DNA from: Nyssa sinensis | Taxonomy: Eukaryota; Streptophyta; Magnoliopsida; Cornales; Nyssaceae | Direction of reading: 5' to 3' | Assembly (NCBI GenBank): GCA_008638375.1 | Contig: CM018035.1 | Span: forward strand, 24,788,807-24,852,806 | Length of the DNA: 64,000 nucleotides | Shown here: positions 1 through 10,363 of the stretch, piece after piece | How positions within the stretch are numbered: position 1 is the first letter of the stretch | Layout of the letters: the number at the start of each line of letters is the position of its first letter | Notes under the pieces: generated by a model | What the model was told of the DNA's origin: nothing | The model's database searches: none | What the model saw: only the letters and a program-made list of their open reading frames with translations | Made by a program: the position numbers and the translations under genes

Positions 1-63
1 TAATTCCTTTTTGTGTTCATTTGACATGTATTGATGTTATCCATATTTTTTCCTAGAGGCTCT

Positions 64-105
64 ACATAGCCTTCTAGTATGACCATCAATCCTGCATAAA
101 GAGCA
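64..105 (-). pseudogene. CCHC zinc-knuckle remnant
   Basis: On the minus strand this stretch reads CSLCRIDGHTRRLC, a perfect C-x2-C-x4-H-x4-C spacing. Such knuckles occur in retrotransposon gag proteins and in some transposases. The frame is open only briefly: a stop follows six to eight codons after the last cysteine and upstream frames are broken. No other domain could be tied to it, so it may be the edge of a decayed copia or Mutator-type element that continues left of the window. Confidence 0.35.
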
Positions 106-109
106 ATGT

Positions 110-1485
110 GAGATTTTGGGTTGAGATTGATCATGAACACGATGTTGAGTGTTGATTTAAGATAGTATCATCCTTATTTTATTGGAAGGAGTAACCAACT
201 TGACTTGAAGGTAGAAAGAAAATTTTGGATGGATGAAAATGACTTATTTGACATGATTCCACGAGTGTCTTTAATACTTAACCAATTTAAGTTCTTCATC
301 AAATTTTACACTAAATTCATCCTTTTTAATTTTACAAGCTTCTAAGAATGATTTAAGACTTCCTTCCTCATCCATTAGGAAATTTCTCTCTTATTCTAAA
401 ATTTCAAGTTTTTCTAAGAGAGTGGCCTTTACATATAATATGATTGAGAGATTTGAAAACCGATTGATAACCCTTACATATATGTATGCTCAAGGAAGAC
501 GTCCACTATAATTGAAATTGAATTACAATGTATCTATGAACCGAACTCTACACCTCAAGCTCCATTCTCTTCGATCACGTCTTTAATTTCTTCTTAAATC
601 CACAAGCTCCTTATAGTCAAAATATTCATACAACCGAAATCCTCGACTGTCTCGGAATCCTCCGATCTAGTCATTCCACAATTGCAAATCCTCAAAATCT
701 CGATATCTACCAATCCAATCAACAATGCATCCACAAGGTTGATCTCAATTCTTCATAAATGGTGAAATGACATGAACAAGAGGCTTTTAGATCTGATTTG
801 GATCTAGTGAATGATCTAAATCAATGAAATAATAAGGGCAGAGAAATGCATGATTGAAAATTATGATTGATCTCTCAAGAATATAGCTCTCACAATTGAA
901 ATCTCTCTTACTCTGTTTTTCACTGCTCTCAACTGAATTTTTGTGATTTTTCTCAGTGAACTTGTTTAATCCAAAATGAGCTTCAAAACAGATTATAAAT
1001 CTACTTTTCGCCCGGGATTCGTTTGAGGGAACCATCACTCGTTCGAACGAATAAGGAACGAATATCAAACGAGCACATTTTTGAGGTTGCATTTCTTCGT
1101 TTGATACAGGCCTTTCAAACATATGAAAACGAATAAGAATGAACTTTTCTTGTTCATTCGAACGAGCAACAAGGAGCTACTCATTCTTTACTTGTCTTAT
1201 GAACAAAATTTTCTCTTAGAGTTTTTAAGATACATTTTTGGAAAAACTGTTTCACAATCACAAGTCTAATACACACATGATGTTATGATGAAAACTATTT
1301 GCAATACATGCAATGTGTGAGTGTGTTAGATCCAAATCAAAAAAAACTTGGCAAACTATGAAATACTTTCTAAGAGTTCGATTGATGTCAACTCTTATGT
1401 TAGCTTCCTCGATTCGCTTATAGATAGTGCTTGATGTAGAACAGAACAAATTACAGAAGAATCCCTAGCACGGAATTACGTACAA
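110..1485. other. Unassigned AT-rich stretch
   Basis: No gene is recognised. Short open frames (787-1122 and 1258-1449, minus) show no familiar motif. A cluster of GTTCGAACGA-like motifs lies at 1015-1170, including the perfect 12-bp palindrome TCGTTCGAACGA at 1039-1050. The stretch may be decayed transposon DNA. Confidence 0.5.
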
Positions 1486-2029
1486 TGTCAGAATTGTCGG
1501 AATTGCATGAAATTCGGTGGGTGACTTGGAATTGATGTGCTGATCAATACTCCTCACTTTGCTAGGACATATGCCATTTTTTGGGCAAATTCCTTCGTTT
1601 TGGCCTTTAAAAGCGCGTTTTTTTTTTGGTAATAATGTGCTGCTTAATGTTGGGAGCTGTAGTTGTCGTTTGGAGTTGTCCTTTTACCAGATTGCTGCTT
1701 AAGTTTAGGGATTTTGATTTATGCTTTTAATTAGAATATTTCTTTTTTTTGGAATTTTTAGTATTTCTCCTTATTTTAATTATTTCTTTCCTAAAGTTAT
1801 AGTTCTAGTCGAATTAGGAGTTATAGTCCTAGACGAATTAGGTTTTGCAGCCTATATAAAGGCTATTTCTTTTCATTGTAAGGTTAACTTTCATTCAATA
1901 AAGAGTTTTCTTTTTGAGATCTTATTCTCTAAGCTCGTGGATTTAGGTGTGTTACTTTTGTTCGTGAATTCGAAAGATTTTTCAAGAAGCAGGCGGTGCC
2001 CTACTTCTTCATAAGCTTCCGCTATGTCA
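1486..2029 (+). repeat. 5' LTR of the Ty3/gypsy element
   Basis: The right end is fixed by the primer-binding site that follows two bases later. The LTR ends in TGTCA, and the proposed start at 1486 is also TGTCA, preserving TG...CA ends. The start is inferred because no partner LTR exists for comparison. A pair of near-identical repeats of about 24 bp (AGTTATAGT-CTAG-CGAATTAGG) lies at 1794-1842, just upstream of the TATA box, and could be a promoter element. Confidence 0.6.
1853..1860 (+). promoter_or_regulatory. TATA box of the 5' LTR
   Basis: TATATAAA lies about 170 bp before the LTR end and is followed by a pyrimidine-rich stretch. This is the usual position for the U3 promoter of a plant LTR element. 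It is a consensus match only. Confidence 0.5.
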
Positions 2030-2031
2030 GT

Positions 2032-2042
2032 TGGTATCAGAG
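2032..2042 (+). other. Primer-binding site, initiator tRNA-Met
   Basis: TGGTATCAGAG matches the 3' end complement of plant initiator methionine tRNA, the commonest primer for plant LTR elements. The next base is T where the full match has C. It lies two bases after the LTR end. Confidence 0.8.
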
Positions 2043-2057
2043 TAGGCTTAATCCTGT

Positions 2058-3330
2058 TCAGATGGCGAAATCCTTGATGGCGGTGACCGTGAGGAAAATA
2101 TGGTTACAAGGGCTGAATTCAGAATTTTCTAGCGTGAGTCCCAATAGGCTCAACGTGAGACCCAGCAAGCGTCGCGGGAGGTCCAAGCGACTCTTGCTAG
2201 GCTGACAGTAGGGAATAATCAGCGGGGCGACGTTCCTACGGGTCGTCAACCTTATCGAAATAGGGCTGAAGTTGTTCGTGAACACCATATAGAGATTCCA
2301 CGTAGGCAGCTAGCCTATGAGGATAACCTGAGTGAGGATGAGGAAGATGCTGAAGCCATACTTTAGGATAATCGAAGGGGTTACCGAGGGGAGCAAGACC
2401 GACAGACCTTTCGTATGAAGATGGATCTACCCAGTTTTAATGGTCAACTACAGATCGAGGGGTTTCTTGATTGGTTGGTATTAGTTGAGAGGTTTTTCGA
2501 TTATATGGATATTCTTAAAGATAAAAAAGGTGAAATTAGTCGCGTATAGACTATTGGGGGGAGCAGTTGCAAATTACATGGATGCGACAAGGAAAAAGGA
2601 TGGTTCGCATGGGCTAAGATGAGGCGACTGTTACGATCTAGGTATTTGCCTCCAAGTTATGAGCAGATTCTGTTTCAACAATATCAGGATTGTAGGCAGG
2701 GAAGTAGAATAGTCGAGGCTTACCTAGAAGAGTTCCAGAGGCTGTTGTCACATAATAACCTGCTCGAAACAAATGCGCAACAAGTTGCTAGGTTTGTTGG
2801 GGGGCTGCGTTGGGCTATATAGGATCGAGTTGCGATGCAAACAGTCTACACCTTAACCGAAGTTGTTGCGTTGGCTACTAAGGCAGAAACTCAATTGGAC
2901 AGATTGAAGGCGGTGGTCGTAGTAAGAAATTTCTTTAATTCTAATCGTGCTGCAGTAAATAAAGGAAAAGCCCCAAATACTCAGCCACCTTTGTCTAACA
3001 CCACTCGCGGGACAGGTAGCAGTGGAGGTCCTTCAAAGCTAGCCAACACTGCTCTACCAGAAGTGGCATCTCGTAACCCTTATGCTTGTCCGGGGTTTGA
3101 TAAGTGCTATAGATTTGGACAGCCTGGGCACTATTCCAACCAATGTCCTAAAAGGGCTACCATTAACTTAGTGGAGCCAGAAGAAGATGGCAGATTTGAG
3201 ACAGAAGAGTACGAGAATGGAGCGTCCTATATTTATGAAAAGAAAGAGGTAACGGGTGGCGACGAAAGGGAGATGCTATCATGCTCTCTGGTGGTTCAAC
3301 GACTTCTGTTAACCCTAAAATAGGAAGGAC
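2058..3330 (+). pseudogene. gag of the truncated Ty3/gypsy element
   Basis: The reading frame starts with ATG near 2062 and is broken by frameshifts and stops. Recognisable parts are MKMDLPSFNG at about 2415 (typical start of the gag core), a capsid-like segment at 2619-2822 (open from MRRLLRSRYLPPSYEQILFQ), and a Ser/Thr-rich linker leading to a zinc knuckle at about 3106-3150. The knuckle reads CYRFGQPGHYSNQC: the second cysteine of C-x2-C-x4-H-x4-C is Phe, so metal binding should be lost. The gag assignment is firm; no functional product is expected. Confidence 0.8.
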
Positions 3331-3842
3331 CATCTCTGTGCCATAATATATTTCGAGCCAGATGTACTATAAACAAAAGGGTTTGTGATGTCATTATTGA
3401 TAGTGGCAGTAGTGAAAATATAGTGTCGAAAGCAATGGTTACCAAGTTGGGCTTGCAGACTGAGAAACACCTATTACCGTATAAGATTGGCTGGATTAAA
3501 CCGGGTGCTAAAGTGAAGGTAACTAAAATCTGTCGCATTAATTTTTCAATTGAGAAGAATTATGCCGATGAGGTTGTGTGTGACGTGGTGGAGATGGATG
3601 CCTGCCATATGATTTTGGGACGACCATGGCAATTCGATGTGGATGCTACATACAAGGGTCGCGATAACATATATGTTTTCATGAAGGGGGGCCTAAAGAT
3701 CGTTTTAGGACTCATAAAAGAGGAATTTTCAATTGTTGAACCGAAATCAATGAGCAAGTCAGTATTTCTAGTGGATGGGGGCGAATTCATAGAGGAAACT
3801 AAGGAATTTGGAGAGATTTTTGCTGTCGTAGTTGAGGGATAA
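3331..3842 (+). pseudogene. Retropepsin-like protease segment
   Basis: The frame 3423-3842 and the bases just before it encode an aspartic-protease fold of the Ty3/gypsy type. The catalytic triad appears as DSGSS at about 3403, and the second conserved block is ILGRPW near 3620. The TAA at 3840 separates it from reverse transcriptase, and a stop also lies upstream near 3322. The protease would cut the Gag-Pol precursor. Position between the gag knuckle and reverse transcriptase supports the call. Confidence 0.75.
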
Positions 3843-5105
3843 GTTGGCAGGGAGTCTATGAAAATTCCACCCACATTTAAACCTTTGCTAGAGGAATTTC
3901 AGGAAATTATACCATCAGAGATACCAGATGGTTTGCCTCCTATGCAGGACATACAACATCAGATTGATCTCACACTAGGAGCCAATTTTCCTAATCGTCC
4001 ACATTACTAGATGAAACCTAAGGAAAGTCAGATTCTATAAGAGCAAGTAGAAGAGTTGATTAAGAAGGGATTAGTGCAGGAGAGCATGAGTCCTTGGGCG
4101 GTACCAGCCTTGTTAGTTCCAAAGAAGAATGACAGTTGGTGCATGTGCATCGACAGCTGGGCAATCAACAAGATCACCATTAAATATAGGTTCCCTATTC
4201 CTCGATTGGAAGATATACTAGACATGCTAGTTAGATCCAAAGTCTTTTCGAAAATTGACTTACGGAGCAGGTACCACTAGATTCGGATCAGGCCTGGAGA
4301 TGAATAGAAGACTGCTTTTAAGGCGAAAGAGGCGTTGTATGAATGGTTAGTGGTGCCGTTTGGACTCACCAATACACTCAGTACTTTCATGCCACTCATG
4401 AACCAGGTATTCAAAACATTCACTGGAAAATTTGTTGTGGTGTACTTTGATGATATATTAATATATAGCTAGAATGAATCTGACCATTTTGCGTACTTGA
4501 GGGAAGTACTTACAGTTTTGCAGCAAAATAAGCTGTATGTTAATTTAAAGAAGTGCAGCTTTATGACCAGCAATTTGTTATTTTGGGATTTGTGGTAAGT
4601 GCTAATGGTATTAAAGTTGATAAAGAAAAGATTCGTGCCATTCAGGAATGGCCAACTCCACAAACAGTGGGCAAGGTTCGTAGTTTTCATGGTCTGGCAA
4701 CGTTTTATAAGCGGTTTGTCAGAGATTTTAGCTGGATAGTCATGCCAATTACTGAATGCATGAAGAAGGGGAAATTCTATTGGGGAGAGAATGCAGAACA
4801 GAGTTTTACGCTGATCAAGGAGAAATTATCATCTACCCCAGTTTTAGCACTGCTAGATTTTGACAAGCTGTTTCAGGTAGAGTGTGATGCCTCTGTTGTT
4901 GGCATTGGTGTTGTATTTTCTCAAGAAGGTAGATCGGTTGCGTTTTATAGTGAAAAGCTCAGTGAAGCTCGCTAGAAATGGTTTACTTATGAGCTGGAAT
5001 TGTATGTTGTTTTTCGCGCCTTGAAGGTTTGGGAACACTATCTGGTGCAGAGGGAGTTTGTCTTATTCAGCGATCACCAAGCACTGAAATTTATCAATCA
5101 GATTA
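3843..5105 (+). pseudogene. Reverse transcriptase and partial RNase H
   Basis: Reverse transcriptase motifs appear in order: [13 protein letters not shown] (about 4097), [11 protein letters not shown] (about 4246), [12 protein letters not shown] (about 4351) and the catalytic YFDDILIYS (about 4443), so the DD pair is kept. At least six in-frame stops interrupt the frame, for example TAG after SRYH and after LIYS, plus a frameshift near 4550. The connection and RNase H region follows ([15 protein letters not shown] at about 4873, then FVLFSDHQALKFI) and ends abruptly near 5105. Integrase is absent. Confidence 0.85.
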
Positions 5106-5261
5106 CAACCACAATGTACATAATATCTATCAATTAAGGTTCATTCATATTAAAGTCAACATTATGTTGACATTTTTGAAGTATTTCTTTTGCTTTTGAA
5201 AGCAAGAACCTACAAAAGCCATAGAAATTTCAAAAAAAATTCCAGGTCTGCATATTTCTCT

Positions 5262-6640
5262 ATGGTGGATTAAAAACCCTTAATCTTAGTCATTGTCATA
5301 ACCTTGCTAAGACCCTTGACTTCTCGGGACTCCCCAAACTTGAGTCATTGATTCTTAATGGTTGTGTGAGCTTGGTTGAGGTTCATGAATCCATTGGAAA
5401 ACTTAAACTTGTTTTCTTGAATCTCAATGATTGAAAAAATCTGAGGAAGCTTCCGAAAAGCTTTGGTATGTTGAAATTTCTTGAAATACTTATCATCTCT
5501 AGTTGCTTAAATCTTGCCATGTTGCCAACAGAGTTTAAGAAGACGGCATCCACGATAAATTGGCCTACATTCAATTTGTTTCGGGAGGTCAACCCACGAA
5601 AAAGTATGGAAATTTTTTTATTGTCATATTTGCCAAGCTCTATAGTGACTTTAAGTATTGAAAACTGTAATCTATCTGACTATTTTTTTCCAAAGGATTT
5701 CAGTAACCTTTCCAAACTCAAGGATTTGAATCTGAGTAAAAATCCAATTTATAGCTTGCCAGATTTCACTAAAGGTCTTTGTAGTCTTAGGATCCTTAAT
5801 TTAGACGACTGCTACAGTCTTCAATCTCTTTTGGGGGTACCAAATATAACCAGATTATGGTTGGCAAATTGCACTTCCTTGAAAAAAATAACATTTCAAT
5901 CAACTTTATTAAGATTGGTGACAGAATATTATGATTTTAGTGTGACATAATTAATTGATATTGAAGGCTTCTTCAAGTTAGAACCCATAAGCAAAGTTGA
6001 TGCATAAATGATCAATCATATGGGCCTCTTTAACTTAAAATCCATGGGAGGCATTGAGGTGAAATATCGATACATGACAGGAAACTATTCTATAAAGAAA
6101 CATCCCATCCAGGTCCTCTATCTCTTCTCTCTCTTTTTGTCTCACACACACAAATGTAATTTACAATAAGATTAATTATGATTTTCATGACATAAGGATT
6201 ATATGAATTTGGTATTTTTAACACATTTGTTCCTGTGAAAGAGGTTCCAACCTAGTTCAGTGATGAGAGTTCAGGATCGTCAATATCTTTTATTGTTCCT
6301 TCACTACATAATCTCAAGATCCAATGCTTGAATGTTTACTCTGTATATTCAAGTTTATATCTATATGAATACATTCCTGAGAGAGGATTACATATTAAAA
6401 TCAGTAATGAGACCAAGAATCTAAATTGGCTCTACAGCCCAATATGCTATGGCTAGGACAGAGATGAAGAGAGTTGCGTTTTAGGAAACTTATGCTGCAA
6501 TCCTGACAATGCCCATTTTGTTGCCTTCTCATATCTTTTGATTCTATCCCATCTTTTTTATCTGTATAACCTGCAATACAGAGGCAATATTGACAAGATA
6601 CAAGGTACAAATTTCATATTTTCTAATTTGTTTTCATCTG
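5262..6640 (+). pseudogene. TIR-NBS-LRR resistance gene fragment (LRR and C-terminal domain)
   Basis: Three leucine-rich repeats are readable from 5262 (KTLNLSHCHNLAKT, then LESLILNGCVSL) and further repeats in the open frame 5468-5950 (LKDLNLSKNPIYSLPDF, LRILNLDDCYSLQSL). After a likely intron at about 6110-6240 the C-terminal post-LRR domain typical of TIR-NBS-LRR proteins appears: FSDESSGSSISFIVPSLHN from about 6256 and IKISNETKNLNWLYSP near 6395. The TIR and NB-ARC domains are missing, cut off where the gypsy element ends. Stops replace codons such as Trp before FSDES. These genes encode intracellular immune receptors; this copy cannot. Confidence 0.8.
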
Positions 6641-6772
6641 ATGACAACTACCTTTTTATAAATGCATATTCTGGGGTTTGAAGTATCATTGGATATTGGA
6701 CTTATAGGACAAATTGTCTAATACTTTCCATGATTCTTTTAATTCCACAAAATGAAAAGCAATACCCAATGA

Positions 6773-7105
6773 GTGGACAGTCTTGAAAAAGAGGACAAAA
6801 GCCACGATCCTATCATTGTTTGATGTGCAAAACCCTCTCGTTGTTAGATTTCCACAAAATGAAAAGCAATACCCACAAATCAATGAAAATTTTATAGATT
6901 CGAAGCATGGATTTCTTTTCTTTGCTCTAATTTTCTTCGCAATCAAATGGGGAAAAAAGGAAAGAAAATTGAAACTTACAGAATTCTTGAATGGCATACA
7001 CTACAGGGCCGATTTTGGGAATAACAACGGGTGGGCAGTCTTGGAAAAGAGGACAGAAGCCATGATCCTATCATTGTTTGGTGTGTGAAACGCTCTCGTT
7101 GTTAG
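6773..7105 (+). repeat. Direct repeat of about 76 bp, two copies
   Basis: 6773-6848 and 7030-7105 match closely (AGTCTTGRAAAAGAGGACA, then CTATCATTGTTTGRTGTG and CTCTCGTTGTTAGA). A shorter repeat, TTCCACAAAATGAAAAGCAA, occurs at 6742 and 6850. This looks like local duplication in the DNA after the resistance-gene fragment. No coding function is evident for the small frames that cross it. Confidence 0.7.
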
Positions 7106-7317
7106 AAGAGATTTTTGTTGTGTCGTGAAGATGAAGAATGATGTTATGAAGATTGATGTTGTGAATTGTGATGATCAAGATTGCTATTGGCATGATTATT
7201 TTCCTGGTGTGCTATAAAGATGAAGAGTTCTATGCTATGGGGAGAAGAGGGGGTATCAACTATTATCATTTTTTTTTCAATATCGTAAAAAATGACATTA
7301 CAATCTGCTGGATTAGA

Positions 7318-8489
7318 ATTCAGCAATTAGAGCTAGTGCTCGCCATGTTATCATTATTCCCATCAAGAATGCAACTAATGAGCCACTAACAATCATGGGC
7401 CACAAAATAGAAAGTAGAGAAATATCAATGGCGATGCACATCTTAATAAAATTATGTACAACTTAAGCATTATGATTCTCTTACCTAATTTATTGTCATG
7501 AGCCCTCCCTAGAGATTCTTTCGTGCTATTTCAACTATAGATACCGAGATCAATTTATCTAGTTTGCTCATTCGTTAAAATTTTCAACTTAATATAAATG
7601 GCTCAATTCAATTATGTTGTAAATGATTCAATTGTTAAGTATTTACCACATAAGAGAAAATTCCAATGCCTTGTTCTTTGAAGAATCTCCCTGTATGAAG
7701 TGACCAAGCTCCCCATATTAAAAAGCTTACCAAGAAAATGAACTATATATAATAGCATTTTTGGTATGATGGTACTATTTTCATGTTCATCCTACAAACT
7801 CGTAAGAGTCCACAATGTGAATATTGCAAAAAACAGTAGATTCTCATAGCCTGCTCCTATGAACACATGTTAAAAGGTCTATTTATTAGAAAATAATTGA
7901 GTTTTACTATATTTTAATAAGAGTATCAAACTTCACATACCCTTTTGTGACCAATGAAGTCAGTGAGTTGCCCACTTGTAATAGCACCAATCATTGCACA
8001 AATTTTCATTGTAGAGACGAACATGGAGTACTGTAAGGTAATGGAAAGTAAGTTCAGAATTCATATGATTAAATATAGTTATTAAAGAATGGGAAGAAAT
8101 AAACAAGAAGCCAAACCTGGGCTAATGTTAAATTCAGATCTTCCCTTATAGAAAATTGAGTGGGTGCTGAATATCCCACCTGCAAAAAAATTAACTTAAG
8201 CTAAATACTTTTTTAGAGGGGGGGTATGTGTTTTTGTTTTTATATTGTTTTGCCGATAAAAAATAAGAAAAAAATTAATTAAATATCTTTCTTGAACCAG
8301 AAAACAGTTCGTACTAAAATAGATTTTTAATACTTACACATGATCCAAATTTAAAAGAGCCACGAACAACAACAAATTTACTAAGCAAAACAATGCCAAT
8401 GGAGTCACCTTCATCACTTTTATTAGCCTTAAGTCTTCAACATCTTCATCCTCATAATTTTCAATGTCTTTATATAAATTGACTGTCAT
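7318..8489 (-). pseudogene. ERD6-like sugar transporter pseudogene
   Basis: On the minus strand successive exons match the N-terminal third of an ERD6-like (major facilitator) sugar transporter. Exon 1 is 8338-8489 (acidic N-terminus, then FVVVRGSFKFGSC); exon 2 is 8117-8179 (VGYSAPTQFSIREDLNLTLA); exon 3 is 7941-8030 (SMFVSTMKICAMIGAITSGQ, then DFIGHKR); exon 4 is 7647-7856 (ending GRFFKEQGIGIFSYVV); a further piece is 7318-7420 (ITWRALALI). Each inner boundary has GT and AG splice dinucleotides, and exons 1 to 3 join in phase. Defects are a one-base frameshift in exon 1 and a TAG inside exon 4. Everything past the first five or six membrane segments is missing. Retained introns show a genomic copy, not a retrocopy. 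Confidence 0.85.
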
Positions 8490-9149
8490 ATCTATCTATC
8501 TTTCTTTCTACAAGTCTAAGTATTGAGAGATAACGAAAAAATAAGGATAAACTAAAGGGTGCAAAATTGGTATGAATGAAAATGTTAGAAATTTAAATTT
8601 TATTAGCCAAAGGCAAGGGGGAAACTCAGCAAAAAAAATAAAATAAAGCCAAAACAAAACCTAACCAATACAAGATGACAATAAAGGCTAATCATTGTAG
8701 AAATCAAACCGGTTTAGAATTACTAGGATGAACACATATCCGTGTGACTATTGAATGTGCTAGTGTAGATTTAAAATAACATCTATGTCCTATGGATACT
8801 ATGGAAACCTAGAAATGTGACTTTGAAAAAAAATGAATTTTAAAAAATAACAAAGGAAAAAATGACATAAGCAATATTTAGTATGAACTGAAGACTTTTA
8901 TGTCTTTCCCTCTTTAACATAGATAAAGATCAAGGCCTTACACACGTGGCTTTTATCTGAAGTATCTCAGTACACTCAAGTTTGTTAGCTTACAAATTTT
9001 CATTCCTGATGACTAATGTGAATTCATAATGCTTTGATTAATTTTCTTTCAAATTTTTTTATTAAACATCTCTCAAACATGTAATTTATTAAGGAATTTA
9101 ACATTTTTCTTTTGCTAAAGTGAATTGAAATTTCACAGCTCTCATTGTT
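8490..9149. other. No gene recognised
   Basis: AT-rich sequence with no open frame of interest. It includes whatever 5' flank the sugar-transporter pseudogene once had. I see no transposon ends here. Confidence 0.5.
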
Positions 9150-9246
9150 CAGAAGCATAGATCTCTAGATCCTTTAAGCTAGGGAGCCTCGTAGTGATAT
9201 TTGAAGGCATTGGTTCCCTTGCTAAAACATCACCTATAAGGTTAAG
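9150..9246 (-). other. Exon-like fragment, unidentified
   Basis: The minus strand reads 33 codons without a stop (starting DVLNLIGDVLAREPMPSNI, ending LPSLKDLEIYASEQ and TGA). The composition looks like real protein, unlike the surrounding AT-rich DNA, and it could be a last exon. I do not recognise the family. Confidence 0.25.
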
Positions 9247-9923
9247 AACATCTTAAACACTATAACAAATGAAAGATTATTGAGAGAAAGAAGATGATTT
9301 TGGATTTATTCAATTACAGTACAGGCACGGGCTTTATTATGGGAACCATGAGACAGAGTACTCTAATGTTATGCACAAATCCATGCATGCGGACCTTAGC
9401 AACATGCAATGAAGTGAAAATGGGTCAACTATCTTGACAAATCACATTCCACTAAGTGGTCAATACATGTTCACAGAATCACAATGAACTCATGATAAAA
9501 GAATAAAAAAAGAGTCTTCAGATTATTGCCAACTGGTTTTGGACACACCACTTTCAAACTCCACAATGGACCTAAATTGTAGTTAATCCCGAAACCCATA
9601 CAATAACCTATTTTAACACCCTAGGTAGATTAAAATCCCCCATCCCGCACCCGTACCCAAATATATCACTATAAATATATTGTTATAATAAAAAGAGTAA
9701 AAATGAAGAAACACGACGTAAAGTTAACAGAGATAACAACTGAAAGTTAATAGAGATAACAATTGAAGCCACACAAAATCATTTCTAAATCAAACAAAAT
9801 AATAAAATTTGATAAAATTACATACTAACGCAACTACACATAGTAATGTAATGACGCATACTAATGTAGAGTATACTTATTTCAAAGCACCAAGAAACAC
9901 AATTAACAATTTGGTTTTAAGCA
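9247..9923. other. No gene recognised
   Basis: AT-rich sequence up to the start of the long LTR. Nothing supports a gene or an element end. Confidence 0.5.
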
Positions 9924-10355
9924 TGTAGAGATATGAACAATCAGGATAAATTTTTCGTCTTTGTCGGTAAGACACTATTCATGCGCTGTTCGCTAGTAGG
10001 GCGTTTTACATGCATCATTTAGACATAAATCATGTTTAGAAGCATATTTTGGAGTATTCTATAGAATAGATATATGCTAATAATGTTAAAATACACCTCC
10101 TGTGAGAATTTGAACCTATTCGGAGACAGTTTGAAAAATTGGACCAAAAGGGCATCTCGGGTGGCCCGGGTGGAACCGGCCAAACCCGGCCACAGGTAAA
10201 AATAAATTTTTTCGAAAATTTTTATTTAAAATAATTTTAAGAACTTTGGATAAAGCAAAATGTTGAATTGAGGCGTTTCAAGTTGGGTTGTAGTGTAACG
10301 GGGTCCCGAACTCATTAAGGGCAAAAAGATCTTTTTGCCCCCTTAGCCCCTTGAC

Positions 10356-10363
10356 TATAAATA
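10356..10363 (+). promoter_or_regulatory. TATA box of the long LTR
   Basis: TATAAATA lies 433 bp into the LTR. The inverted copy has the same box at 18480-18487 (minus), so the site is conserved between copies. Confidence 0.55.

Larger units (their letters stand above)
1486..5105 (+). mobile_element. Truncated Ty3/gypsy retrotransposon
   Basis: The order is LTR, primer-binding site, gag, protease, reverse transcriptase and RNase H on the plus strand, which is Ty3/gypsy order. The element stops abruptly inside RNase H near 5105. Integrase, polypurine tract and 3' LTR are missing. Many in-frame stops (TAG/TGA) and several frameshifts show that it is dead. It is joined directly to a resistance-gene fragment, so the 3' half was probably removed by a deletion or by illegitimate recombination with that gene. 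Confidence 0.85.

Noticed and set aside
2031..2043. tRNA gene at TGGTATCAGAG sites
   Set aside because: Only the 11-12 bases complementary to the tRNA 3' end are present; no cloverleaf surrounds any of the four sites (2032, 12898, 15932, 49261).
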